Source: Candidatus Geothermocultor quzhuomuensis
Lineage (GTDB): Bacteria; Actinomycetota; Aquicultoria; Geothermocultorales; Geothermocultoraceae
Length of the DNA stretch: 64,000 nucleotides
Assembly (NCBI GenBank): GCA_015711795.1
Contig: JACVJC010000008.1
Span: forward strand, 1-64,000
Direction of reading: 5' to 3'
Part shown: positions 38,601 to 44,050 of the stretch, in pieces
Position numbering within the stretch: position 1 is the first letter of the stretch
Layout: each line of letters begins with the position of its first letter
Notes under the pieces: generated by a model
The model's input: the letters and a program-made list of their open reading frames with translations, nothing else
Database searches by the model: none
Told to the model about the DNA's origin: nothing
Made by a program: the position numbers and the translations under genes

Positions 38601-39702
38601 GAAAGGGAGTTACTTTATTGATTATCTTTTTAACGAGGAAAAAGGGAGAACATTTTTTGATGTGGAAGCCTCCTCTTTAAAGGTTAATCAATGTTTAATT
38701 AAAAAGCGAAGCGAGGGAAAAAAAGTGTATCTTTATATTGAGGTTGTTCTTTCATCTTCCAATGATGTGAGGGGAACGTTCTTGGGTTGGGTAGTTCATC
38801 CTGATGGGGAGAGGACTGGGGTGATTAAAGAAGAGATAATGCTTAAAGAGGGACTAAATTTATTCAATTTCCAAGGTGAATTTGAAAGAGAAAAGTCGGG
38901 GATTCACCGCTTTCTTTATGGGATTTATCGGAAGGAATTCCTTTTAATCGGAGGAGAGAAGCTTTTTGATCTTGAAAGAGCTACTCTCCTTTCCCTCTTA
39001 CCACGGCAGGAAGTTTATAAGGAGGGTGAAGAAGCAAAAGCTTTCGTTTCCCTTTTGAGCGAGGAAGGAGCTGAGCTAAAGATATTTTTGTCGGAGAAAG
39101 AGATTTTTCATCAAAATCTAATAGGAGAAGGTTATCAGGAGTTTGAAGTTTTACTTGGCAAGAAAGAGGGGGGAAAGCATATTCTACGAGCTCAAATTCT
39201 AGAAGGTGGAGAAGTGGTTAGCGAGAAGGCTTGCTCTTTCGTTGTCGGTGACGTGCAAATCTCTAAAGTCCTTGAAGAAAGTAAAGAGAAAGAGGCTTTA
39301 GAAGGTTTTCCTCTTTTGTCAGGTAGTAATATGGCAGACACCCCTCAGCTTGGCACCTCTCCTCCAGAAAAGCCAGTTGAGGAGAAGCTAGGGGAAGCTC
39401 CCTTTGGAAGAGATGGAGAAAGAAATGACGAAAGTTTAACCTTTGAGAGCAGAAGCTTAGTTAATAAAGAAGTGAAAAAAGGAAAGCTTTCCTCAAGGAC
39501 ACTTCTCCCGATGCAAGGGGAGAGAAAAGAAAGCCAAACTCAAGTGGAAAGAGAAAAAGTAAGAACAATTAGCGAGAGGAGACAAAAGGTAGAAAGGAGA
39601 GAGAGGAATAAGTTAAACAAACTTATCGCTCTTCTTGTTTTTGGCGGAGTAGCTATTTTTGGTTTTGGAGTTGGTGCTTATTTCTTCCGTCGAATGTGGT
39701 AA
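29617..39702 (+). CDS. Giant cell-surface protein: PLC-like head, 21 propeller blades, Ig-like repeats, C-terminal anchor
   Basis: 3361 residues from ATG 29617, behind CTGGAGGGG. A signal peptide (about 10-31) is followed by a zinc-dependent phospholipase C/S1-P1-like domain: His39 in THPEITKEA, His106 in WAAHFYDP, and His166/Asp170/His176 in IHLVQDMFVPGH. Residues about 590-720 resemble a class I glutamine-amidotransferase-like fold (IPTGALFGLED, FVERGGTIICFSQ). Many Ig-like/CARDB-type segments follow. From about 1420 to 2300 lie 21 blades ending in motifs like LWIGTNKGL, the two-component-regulator propeller repeat. More Ig-like segments lead to a charged linker, a membrane helix (LIALLVFGGVAIFGFGVGAYFF) and the tail RRMW. 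The frame is unbroken for 10 kb. Substrate and role are unknown. Confidence 0.9.
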   Translation: MEEQKNKFLRFLLPLISAFLVIFLFFSSICLGFDGKDTHPEITKEAIKLEIEKQGSSGNAEFVNEVGSKEDQLNMGAFIKLGSENEDQNWHPYDADQVDLYPWAAHFYDPSKKDDPALWIVPLIGKLFGAKNALERAKELFRKAVKQYKSETFKNHSYFTLGRVIHLVQDMFVPGHTNDDCHSFLDRKEAVELYTTPPPEDRNDPEARNDLNKNNLARIFLKHFIPETVSTFYGNSWEDQFNSFFLSAAWRGHRSLSLTEEELKAKFNWKEENRLVFKWAIEEKQGDKYYVFSRGDGNKFYVSAPRSWNADDLGYDSTLKKLETLADLEPNTLYHLTIINAPLEKTFKSDWYITEMGFPVKEGNLWDIFNIKTQHWWKKNNGTFYLEDLEKVSPFTDFKNASGEEKDKTFLGQLAIKAINGATSFTAALIDFFWKVTHTINIPPDPPPPAGDHSPDDSFSVASPFFSGNETPVDNLVRLGLKKGKELFLYYKKAWESFALLNNLPPDASFKEWEEASQTARAFSETKKVIGDNALLLEAEIQATPDVAILREGYYKSTKNLLEELKEPFLLVDIDNLLEISQKILIIPTGALFGLEDSCLFRLKLEKFVERGGTIICFSQSQGTEYQVLPRGNEIVAKGYREAQSCQSRNAEIDTYAPFLSPMKGNLASTAQDGYFSLIPLGSTIYLRTSTRGGYPILFSYPLGKGRVYVTSLYSDWGLGQSQLSAQEKAIISALICYGKGEEIADFSPKEIINLSVEVKNISLYDSSQVLFFLYGPGGSLLKRLPFSLKLKPKEAKSFNFIFPALSELGLYRLNFSLLNENGDTIQPETEGTAFTVSIFKTLGEGYLKKGEEISYSISLADEMVSANSKVYFSVSLFNQGSKEREIVVKFRGEEEKIYLPASSQGSTQFSFTAPGYTCAHLLRVEFFDVKGSKLGSLSRFCYVVVPSLLLTITPEKNLYHPGEEVKTSLRARDERKVNSSIKLKIFVKNPLNEVIFSSEKEATLSAGTIFEEKEAFSLPSDAQAGVYLFLVEAFFNGERVASAVNYFEIPSPKISLKPVLPDYFKAGYNEVTFVFENISLCDLDGAHFSLKLISPQRETLFEEIKRISISQGEERKERATIPLNQVELGIYELSFWLEGHGKWGGKLALPATLSINGKFDKASYKVREGANFQLSIVNTGRFELEPSLFLKVPDLDWVKKEQFSFLPGQKKDFSFTLSLPEDFWEGRHQTEVTVTQSESILTKRFSFAISPPSLSLELEKEMFIDGEFLPLKISNNGGIDTNYSCRVSLIDRFDELVLGDTIKGFLLAGETTTLALLLPEHLVSGSYYFEANCVDFYTGEEKVLRKNIKIEGLKVDFSLKTEKEFYFKDDPINALIEVISESHFEDGLLKISVDNIVPRLKATWEDYHSLGGITALLENEENLWIGTKGSGLFKWQKEDSTWQVFTTSNSGLSSNRIYSLALDGNSLWIGTDKKLCQFFPNSEPSSAWKELEFTEVHDVLVDGDYLWLATSNGLVKFNKEYGNYSIYNTKNSDLETNYVWCLASQGNYIWIGTNKGLYRISRNFVEMKFYGSAVTGLKTDIITDLAVDGENLLVAGRSLSGASLYCYNPSTGWETLLNEPPYYLVNVSSISLGDGKIYALTKEDTLVEIDKETGEKRGYSIYHPYQSLSNYEGDCLFSKDKVWIGSEFGLFKMHLASKKIDKITYRGGDLLGEVINALSLQGSSLWIGTNKGLNQLDLKENNWKSFDKAHTSVSSACYDIEIDQDKIWVSSWQGISIYNRDSGSWERVFASQDGFLSNEVPSLSITDKYVWVGTAEGLCRFDKQKGEWKSLNLFNLQLPSDYIRQVEANDNEVWLIGRDISENFLARYDLESESIKVFDRFSADDLGNPSVIELFGEEVWVGTEKGLFKYDRNSETWLPLAKPLLSFPVTSIACFQDEIWVFAKYYSYKSWKWEGWLCRYDKKENSWLVIGNKKGLPSGNINSLSVDGSCVWLGGGEALYRYNKANDSWTSFSFYYPYSYGRRIWSVKSKEDEVWFAFDYGVACFDSGQEKFKVFTYYNTGLGDDWILSLSSNLDMVWVGTNYGLSAYEPILKKWTCYCEQDFYQSRIKAVLEDGGNLWLGEKALWYYSKNSNKWEKVLQSGLSSVSALCQSPGFIWVGTEGNGIFCYEKESGSWKNFSLSNLPLPSNQISSLLFDGKVLWVGTDQGLFCWDFEDNNWQIFTSSNSSLPSSQILSLSSQGELIFIGTSKGLAVSRREGVLEGSKDIFETFDGERNKFPNETINSLLGSEDEVWLGTNGGLINLKLQRTLIGENFFSQEVKLGSPESTTMPLDAISATGKFFLKGALISPSGQVVRGKAYPFYVFDGKIGVMLESEKEFYRAGEEGKILGKVINLGQETFSDTRLEVFKGEEVLFNQEINLFPSRSYPFEVEFVADSDAFFKAVVTHGKFNYFALEEIKVRNPLVEMTLDAPSLVGREPFTVKVKLKNVGEIPANLRLSLNKEGELSEGEEFLLEAGASKTFSKNFTLSRETTMIAHLSGDVEKTLEQKIDFGERVILSLEPELVYPEGEVEIPYILRNIGSLGSNLRITFQLRNLSNGEILETTSEAFLLPAEQSEEFISFPNLREGDYKLKAFTPFEEKEVSFKVVPLEKIEGSIVLGQASGGILQFVARLTNNSFSHFEGRVVTSCGFYHETKELKLRSGESTEATFSLDLTKIDSSQNELKITVEDLAGKIVWHTTKELLLTSQFEAFAWTEKEDYLSGDEVKGFLKVKNIGLVGGKANLKIEFEEDFRDQKSIFLYPEEEKEISFQFKLPSDLAEGIYPLVCWVNGTKKVLNLSLEGVKISVESYFDKEFYQLGEEALFTIKVINLSSHSANLRAEVKYGSYEEEKSFILNDQAILTFKIPAEEINQKVFYGIYNESGVGLYLNTTYFRIRKGKVILLPEKEVYYPGEKVKLKVYSCEEGTLTAYTPVGVEELYFSGETSFSFALPEEVKKGSYFIDYLFNEEKGRTFFDVEASSLKVNQCLIKKRSEGKKVYLYIEVVLSSSNDVRGTFLGWVVHPDGERTGVIKEEIMLKEGLNLFNFQGEFEREKSGIHRFLYGIYRKEFLLIGGEKLFDLERATLLSLLPRQEVYKEGEEAKAFVSLLSEEGAELKIFLSEKEIFHQNLIGEGYQEFEVLLGKKEGGKHILRAQILEGGEVVSEKACSFVVGDVQISKVLEESKEKEALEGFPLLSGSNMADTPQLGTSPPEKPVEEKLGEAPFGRDGERNDESLTFESRSLVNKEVKKGKLSSRTLLPMQGERKESQTQVEREKVRTISERRQKVERRERNKLNKLIALLVFGGVAIFGFGVGAYFFRRMW

Positions 39703-39749
39703 GAGTTTGATGCCTGTCTTTTCCATTCATCCTTAAGGGGGGAGGAATA

Positions 39750-40175
39750 GTGGTAAATAAAGTAAAGATTAGAAAAATTGTGGGAATAACACTTGCCATT
39801 TGGGGTACAGGGGTATTCTTAGAGAAATTGTTCAATTTTGTTTTGAATGGGCTTCTTTTTCCATTTTATAGTAGAGGGATAGAAGGTAGACTTTTTGTTT
39901 CTAACTTTGAGTATCAGCTCCAGGAATTCCCTTCAGCTGCGATAAGGTTTGCTTATTTATTAGTCATAGCTTATTTAATTTATCCTTCAAAGCTTGAGCA
40001 ATATACAAAAATACTCAAAGGATTGTTTTTATCTCTTTCTCTTTTTGGCCTTGGCGTAACTTTCTTTACTCTAATTACCAGTGGTCCTCCTGGAATTCTT
40101 TTTACATTGCCATTTTTCCCTTTAGGGGTGTTGGCTCTTTTAGGGTTTGAAAAAGCAAGAAAAGAAGAAAAGTAA
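39750..40175 (+). CDS. Multi-pass membrane protein, function unknown
   Basis: A 141-residue protein from GTG 39750 behind GGGGGGAGG. Three or four hydrophobic segments are visible: IVGITLAIWGTGVFLEKLF, IRFAYLLVIAYLIY, GLFLSLSLFGLGVTFFTLI and GILFTLPFFPLGVLALLGF. The C-terminus is charged. There is no recognised motif. It lies 47 bases after the giant surface-protein gene and may be co-transcribed with it. Confidence 0.6.
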   Translation: MVNKVKIRKIVGITLAIWGTGVFLEKLFNFVLNGLLFPFYSRGIEGRLFVSNFEYQLQEFPSAAIRFAYLLVIAYLIYPSKLEQYTKILKGLFLSLSLFGLGVTFFTLITSGPPGILFTLPFFPLGVLALLGFEKARKEEK

Positions 40176-40625
40176 AGAATTATAGCCTTTGATGTTACTT
40201 AATACTATTTATTGCTAATAAGGGAACTAATGGTATTCAAATCTAGTGAAGTGCGGAAATAACTCCTCAAGTGCGGAATTTGCACCTCCAGTTGAGAGAC
40301 ATCCTCTTGAAAATTCTTTCTCAAATTCTTAAGAATATTGGAATATTACAGTTCGATATGGTTAATTAGAGAAGGTTTAAATGAACTCAGGGTCAATAGC
40401 TTAGTGCGGAGCTTAGCATTAAGGAAAAGCTGAATCCTCTTTATGGCAGTTTTAATCCTGCTTTCTCTTTCTGGCCATTTTCTCAGTTACTATGGGCTAT
40501 ATCCAATTTTTAAAGATAAACTTAATTGCTTAGTTAAGGAAGTAATGCTAATTTCCCCAGACTAGCTGGGGTTATATGGCAATGATAAATTTGCTATCTC
40601 ATTCTAATGACAAAAACTATAGCAG
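40176..40625. other. Gene-free gap with repeat and possible IS21-type end
   Basis: 450 bases without a credible gene. The segment 40250-40290 contains two copies of AGTGCGGAA with AACTCCTCA between them and TTTGCACCTCC after, a layout that recalls the multiple terminal repeats of IS21-family elements; no transposase remains. Copy 4 of the AAATTCTTAAGAA repeat follows at 40317. A six-base-pair hairpin CCCCAG/CTGGGG lies at 40555-40571, without a T run. Confidence 0.4.
40317..40348 (+). repeat. AAATTCTTAAGAA repeat, copy 4
   Basis: TTTCTCAAATTCTTAAGAAT followed by ATTGGAATATTA. It has one substitution in the core relative to copies 1, 3 and 5, and the same orientation. It lies in a gene-free gap next to the possible IS21-type end. 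Confidence 0.8.
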
Positions 40626-41105
40626 CTAGATGAACAAGGTGAAATCAGAATCGGCAGCTTGCTGAACAAAGAAGGCTGCTCCGACTACGTCTTTAACTTC
40701 ATCGATTAAGCTTTCTCTTGGGATTTCCATAACATCCATGCTTGTTTGGCAGGCATAGAGGTTGACACCAAGGTCAATAGCTATTTGGCGGAATTCTTGC
40801 AGAGATAAGACATTTTTAGCCTTCATCATCTTTTTGAACATCCAGCGGCCAATACCACCAAAGTTCATTTTTGATGGGGTAGCCCGGTTGATGTCTCCTC
40901 CATACATTAAGCCAAGCATTTTACCGAAGAGACTTTTACCTGTTCGTATGTTTTTCTTGAGAGCCCTCAAGCCCCAAAAAGTGAAAAAGAGTGATACTTC
41001 CATTCCTGAAGCTGCCGCAGTAGTAGCGAGGATAAAAGCTGCTGTTAGCTTGTCCATATCGCCACTGAAAACGACCATTGAGATTTTTTTCTTTTTTTCA
41101 TTCAT
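40626..41105 (-). CDS. DsrE/DsrF/DrsH-like family protein
   Basis: A 159-residue protein of the DsrE-like family. It starts KISMVVFSGDMDKLTAAFILATTAAASGMEVSLFFTFWG, typical of the peroxiredoxin/DrsH-like subgroup, has a central GRWMFKKMMKAKNVLSLQEF helix, and the conserved cysteine in NLYACQTSMDVM. Such proteins transfer or bind sulfane sulfur and are often encoded near TusA. A TusA homologue is at 44.9 kb. Upstream on this strand is a short decayed frame (41146-41305). Confidence 0.9.
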   Translation of the reverse strand: MNEKKKKISMVVFSGDMDKLTAAFILATTAAASGMEVSLFFTFWGLRALKKNIRTGKSLFGKMLGLMYGGDINRATPSKMNFGGIGRWMFKKMMKAKNVLSLQEFRQIAIDLGVNLYACQTSMDVMEIPRESLIDEVKDVVGAAFFVQQAADSDFTLFI

Positions 41106-41145
41106 TTTATTTCCCCCTTCTATTGGTTTTTTAATTTTTTCTATT

Positions 41146-41305
41146 TTATTCCTCTATTTCCTGCAACATTTGCATCATTTGGGAACTTTTAAGCCCGTTT
41201 TTGTAGATTTTTATCTTATCTCGGAATTGTTTGAGTTTGTCCTTGGAGAACTTCTGCTAAAGCTTCAGTAATTTCAAAAATTTCCCTATTGTATCCTCGA
41301 TTCCT
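41146..41305 (-). pseudogene. Possible small frameshifted gene upstream of the DsrE gene
   Basis: On the minus strand one frame reads NREIFEITEALAEVL and a second, directly continuing frame reads SKDKLKQFRDKIKIYKNGL then MMQMLQEIEE-stop. Joining them with a one-base correction gives a plausible helical protein of about 50-60 residues, 40 bases ahead of the DsrE gene. I do not recognise it, and chance coding cannot be excluded. The rest of the gap 41106-41484 holds only repeat copy 5. Confidence 0.3.
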
Positions 41306-41330
41306 GTTAAAAAACATAATTGGACTGCGA

Positions 41331-41361
41331 TATTCTCAAATTCTTAAGAACATTGGAACAT
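41331..41361 (+). repeat. AAATTCTTAAGAA repeat, copy 5
   Basis: TATTCTCAAATTCTTAAGAA followed by CATTGGAACAT. Same strand as the other four copies; in frame it would encode ILKFLRTLEH. It lies between the DsrE gene and the 3' end of the endonuclease V gene. Confidence 0.8.
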
Positions 41362-41484
41362 CCAAGCCTGTTAGGATATTCGATTCTTTCAATTATACCC
41401 ATTTTTGGTACCATCTTTGATACGACCATTGATATGAAACTCACTGATTTGTGGATTACCTTGCAATTTGCAAAAAGGAACGCC

Positions 41485-42192
41485 TTAAAACAAGGTGGGT
41501 TGTTCGAAGGCTCCGTGGGTTGTCTTAACTTTATTGGAGTAGATATGGGCTTGGCGGACTGGTTCGGGTAGTCGGTAGCCAATCGAGCAGGAAAGAGCAA
41601 TTCCAACTGCGGTATCGAGGTCAACTTTATGACCAACTGAAACAAAAATGGGCTCAACATTTTCTTTTGTTCTCACAACTGCACCAATTTCTTTTCCATC
41701 TTTTAAGATTGGAGAAAGAGAACCTCTCTTGTTTCCAGGCATTTTCCACTCCCCCGTTAGGCTGGTTTTAGCCACGCCAATAGTTGTTTTATCGAGCAAA
41801 ATTCCCATATGGCTAGCAATACCTATGCCTCGCGGATGGGAAATACCATGGCCATCGAACATAACCAAGTCAGGCTCATTTTCTATTTTTTCAAAGGCTT
41901 CAATGAGGGAAGGACCTTCTCGGAAAACCAAAAGCCCAGGAACATAAGGGAAAGAAGCTTCTTTGACTGCCCATTTTTCTTCAATTACTTTTAGCTCAGG
42001 GTAGGTCAGGATTAGGACCACTCCGTAAACTAAGTTTTCTTGCTTGGAGTAAGAGACATCAGCTCCGGCAATCTTCTTTACCCCTGATAGCTTAAAGCTG
42101 CTGTCAAAAATAATTTTATCCCTAAGAGCCTTTTGAACCCTAATCGCTTCTTGAGGAGAAATATCCCAACTGTGAAGAGATAATATTTTCAT
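41485..42192 (-). CDS. nfi: Endonuclease V (deoxyinosine-specific)
   Basis: A 235-residue protein with all the family blocks: IAGADVSYS (first catalytic Asp), FPYVPGLLVFREGP, and DGHGISHPRGIGIASHMGILLDKTTIGVAKT. Endonuclease V nicks DNA (or RNA) one base beyond deoxyinosine, starting repair of deaminated adenine. Its C-terminus (PEPVRQAHIYSNKVK) is complete. The genes on both sides are functionally unrelated. Confidence 0.96.
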   Translation of the reverse strand: MKILSLHSWDISPQEAIRVQKALRDKIIFDSSFKLSGVKKIAGADVSYSKQENLVYGVVLILTYPELKVIEEKWAVKEASFPYVPGLLVFREGPSLIEAFEKIENEPDLVMFDGHGISHPRGIGIASHMGILLDKTTIGVAKTSLTGEWKMPGNKRGSLSPILKDGKEIGAVVRTKENVEPIFVSVGHKVDLDTAVGIALSCSIGYRLPEPVRQAHIYSNKVKTTHGAFEQPTLF

Positions 42193-42455
42193 ACGTTTCC
42201 TTCTTTACTCCCTGCTCTATTATTATTATTATTTTTAAAGTTTTTAAGGAAACTTTGTAAAGTAATTGCTATTAAGCCTACCACATAGACAACCGCTGGT
42301 CTAGAGAACGACTGAAGACTTGAAAGCAGTAGACTGAAGTAAGTATAAGCTTTGAAATCAACATAAGAACTGAAGATGCAAGAATTTAGGTTTGGAGCTA
42401 GAAACTTCCTTAAATTCTAAGCCAATTTTTTAATTCTCCAAGTTTCAGTCCTTTT

Positions 42456-43409
42456 TTAGAGGGCGATGTTGATAAAGAAACCAATTATGCTGGCAGTGAG
42501 CCAGCAGATAAAGAGGTATTGAAACATTGCTTTTTTTCCAAGCCATTTACCCAGAAGGCTAACAGCAGGAAGGTTGAGGGTTGGAGCCGCGTTCATAAAG
42601 GCAAGAACACTTCCCAGACTTGCTCCTTTAGCTAAAAGAGCTTTAGCCAAGGGAACATCTGCCCCAGCACAAAGATAAAAAGGAAGACCAATAGCACTGG
42701 CAAAGAAAGAGCTGTAGGGGTGATTGGCACCTAAAAGGATTTCGATAATGCTTTTATGGACGATTGCACTGATTAGAGCAGCAGCTAACAGACTGCCCAA
42801 AAGCCAGGGAGAAAATTCTTTAAGTTGAGCTAGAAAATCTCTTGCTACCTCTTTCCAGCGGGTTGGAGAAAAGAAATGCTCTTCTTGACGGTGTTCGCAA
42901 AGTTCACAGCAAAGAGCACCTTCAGAACCATGATTGTTTTTTTTGGGGCTTATCCCTTTAAGGGCTTTCCTTGTAAAAGAGAGACCAGCAGTATAAGCCA
43001 CACCAATACCAAAAACCCATGCTGTTATGAGGCGCAAAAGAGTTATTTTCCAGCCAAGGATGAGAGTGGTAAGGAGAGCTGGAATACTCGAGGCGACACC
43101 AGCAGTTAAAAAAGCAAGAAGAGGAACCCAGTGGGCATTTTTTCTCCGAAGCGAGGAAGCTAGAGGAATCATTCCACATGTGCAAAGAGGAATAATAGCA
43201 CCAACAAAACTGGAAGCCAGGACAACTAAGATATTTTTGCTTGAGACAAATCTTTCAACAAAGCGGATTGTAAGAAATTCCTCAAGAATTGCTGCGATTA
43301 AAATTGCAAGAATGAATATGGGAATAATTTCCAGTATGTAATCACCAAATATCCTTATAATTTTAATTAGTAAATCACTCAATTCACTACCCCCATAACT
43401 AACAACCAT
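42456..43409 (-). CDS. ArsP/DUF318-type permease
   Basis: About 317 residues from ATG 43409, one base after the arsR stop codon and behind AGGGAGAAA. Eight or so membrane segments are visible. The first half has IPLCTCGMIPLASSL (the CTCG motif of this permease family) and FLTAGVASSIPALL. A cytoplasmic Cys/His-rich loop (ALCCELCEHRQEEHFF) separates the halves. The second half has GLPFYLCAGADVPLAKALLAKG. Relatives are annotated as arsenic or organoarsenic permeases or as Cu/Zn efflux transporters. Coupling to an ArsR repressor indicates a metal(loid) or sulfur-related efflux role. Confidence 0.85.
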   Translation of the reverse strand: MVVSYGGSELSDLLIKIIRIFGDYILEIIPIFILAILIAAILEEFLTIRFVERFVSSKNILVVLASSFVGAIIPLCTCGMIPLASSLRRKNAHWVPLLAFLTAGVASSIPALLTTLILGWKITLLRLITAWVFGIGVAYTAGLSFTRKALKGISPKKNNHGSEGALCCELCEHRQEEHFFSPTRWKEVARDFLAQLKEFSPWLLGSLLAAALISAIVHKSIIEILLGANHPYSSFFASAIGLPFYLCAGADVPLAKALLAKGASLGSVLAFMNAAPTLNLPAVSLLGKWLGKKAMFQYLFICWLTASIIGFFINIAL

Positions 43410-43410
43410 T

Positions 43411-43779
43411 CTATTTCTCCCTAATGTGCTCCAGCCCATGCTTAAAAAGCTTTTCAATATGTTTATCGTCAAGGGAGTAATAAACCATTTTTCCATCTTT
43501 TCGGTGTTTAACTAGCCTTTTCCCCCTTAAAATACGAAGCTGATGGGAAGTAGCCGAGGGACTTATCCCTAAAATGTTTGAGATATCACAAACACACAAT
43601 TCACCTTTAGAAAGCACCCAGATAATTTTTACTCTTGTCATATCACCGAGAATCTTAAAAGTTTCGGAGAGGCTCTCCGCATCTACTTCAGAAAGCATTT
43701 TCCTCTTTACCTTCTCGACCTTCTTCTCATCAACATAGAAGACTTGGCAGAGATCTTCTGTCAAATTTTTGTTTTTCAA
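43411..43779 (-). CDS. ArsR/SmtB-family repressor
   Basis: About 122 residues from TTG 43779 behind GAAGGTGATT; the frame is open further upstream but crosses the promoter, so an earlier start is unlikely. The N-terminus EDLCQVFYVDEKKVEKVK precedes the winged helix: LSETFKILGDMTRVKIIWVL, then GELCVCDISNILGISPSATSHQLRILR (ELCVCD metal motif and recognition helix), and the wing KHRKDGKMVYYSL. The Cys pair in ELCVCD suggests thiol-based sensing of a soft metal, arsenite or a persulfide. It is co-transcribed with the permease and divergent from the sulfite reductase gene. Confidence 0.92.
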   Translation of the reverse strand: MKNKNLTEDLCQVFYVDEKKVEKVKRKMLSEVDAESLSETFKILGDMTRVKIIWVLSKGELCVCDISNILGISPSATSHQLRILRGKRLVKHRKDGKMVYYSLDDKHIEKLFKHGLEHIREK

Positions 43780-43802
43780 AGCAATCACCTTCAATGAAAA
43801 AT

Positions 43803-43816
43803 TGTTCATATGTTCA
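43803..43816. promoter_or_regulatory. Candidate ArsR operator
   Basis: TGTTCATATGTTCA repeats TGTTCA around a TA; its centre CATATG is palindromic. It begins right after the -10 hexamer of the arsR promoter, over the predicted start of transcription, where an ArsR-family repressor would block the polymerase. Confidence 0.5.
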
Positions 43817-43844
43817 ATTATAAAATTAAATTCCTCTTTGTCAA
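43817..43844 (-). promoter_or_regulatory. Consensus promoter of arsR-permease
   Basis: On the minus strand TTGACA (43844-43839) and TATAAT (43822-43817) are both perfect and 16 bases apart. This also sets the arsR start downstream of about 43810. Confidence 0.8.
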
Positions 43845-43982
43845 CTATCCCATTCTCACTTTCGCGCGAAATTAAGAATGGAGAAATTAAGAATGAAAGC
43901 AGGCGTACTATCTGAAGCCTTAGTAGGTAAAGGTTGTTTAAAGGGAAATCAAATTTTAAAAAGGAAAAAATTTTAAAAACTC

Positions 43983-44011
43983 TTGACAAGAAAAAATTAT
44001 CTTGATATTGT
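43983..44011 (+). promoter_or_regulatory. Promoter of the sulfur assimilation operon
   Basis: TTGACA (43983-43988) and TATTGT (44006-44011) are 17 bases apart, about 40 bases before the sulfite reductase start. It is divergent from the arsR promoter, 140 bases away. The flanks TTTTAAAAA and CTTGACAAGA are shared with the promoter at 28724. Confidence 0.65.
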
Positions 44012-44050
44012 ATCATTATTCCGATAGGAAAAGTAGAAAAGGAGAGAATT

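Noticed and set aside
42958-43341. Overlapping frames in the permease gene on both strands
   Set aside because: The minus-strand permease frame has clear family motifs; the others have none.
43809-44016. A longer ArsR protein starting upstream
   Set aside because: The extra region overlaps a perfect TTGACA/TATAAT promoter and lacks family similarity; TTG 43779 gives the normal ArsR length.
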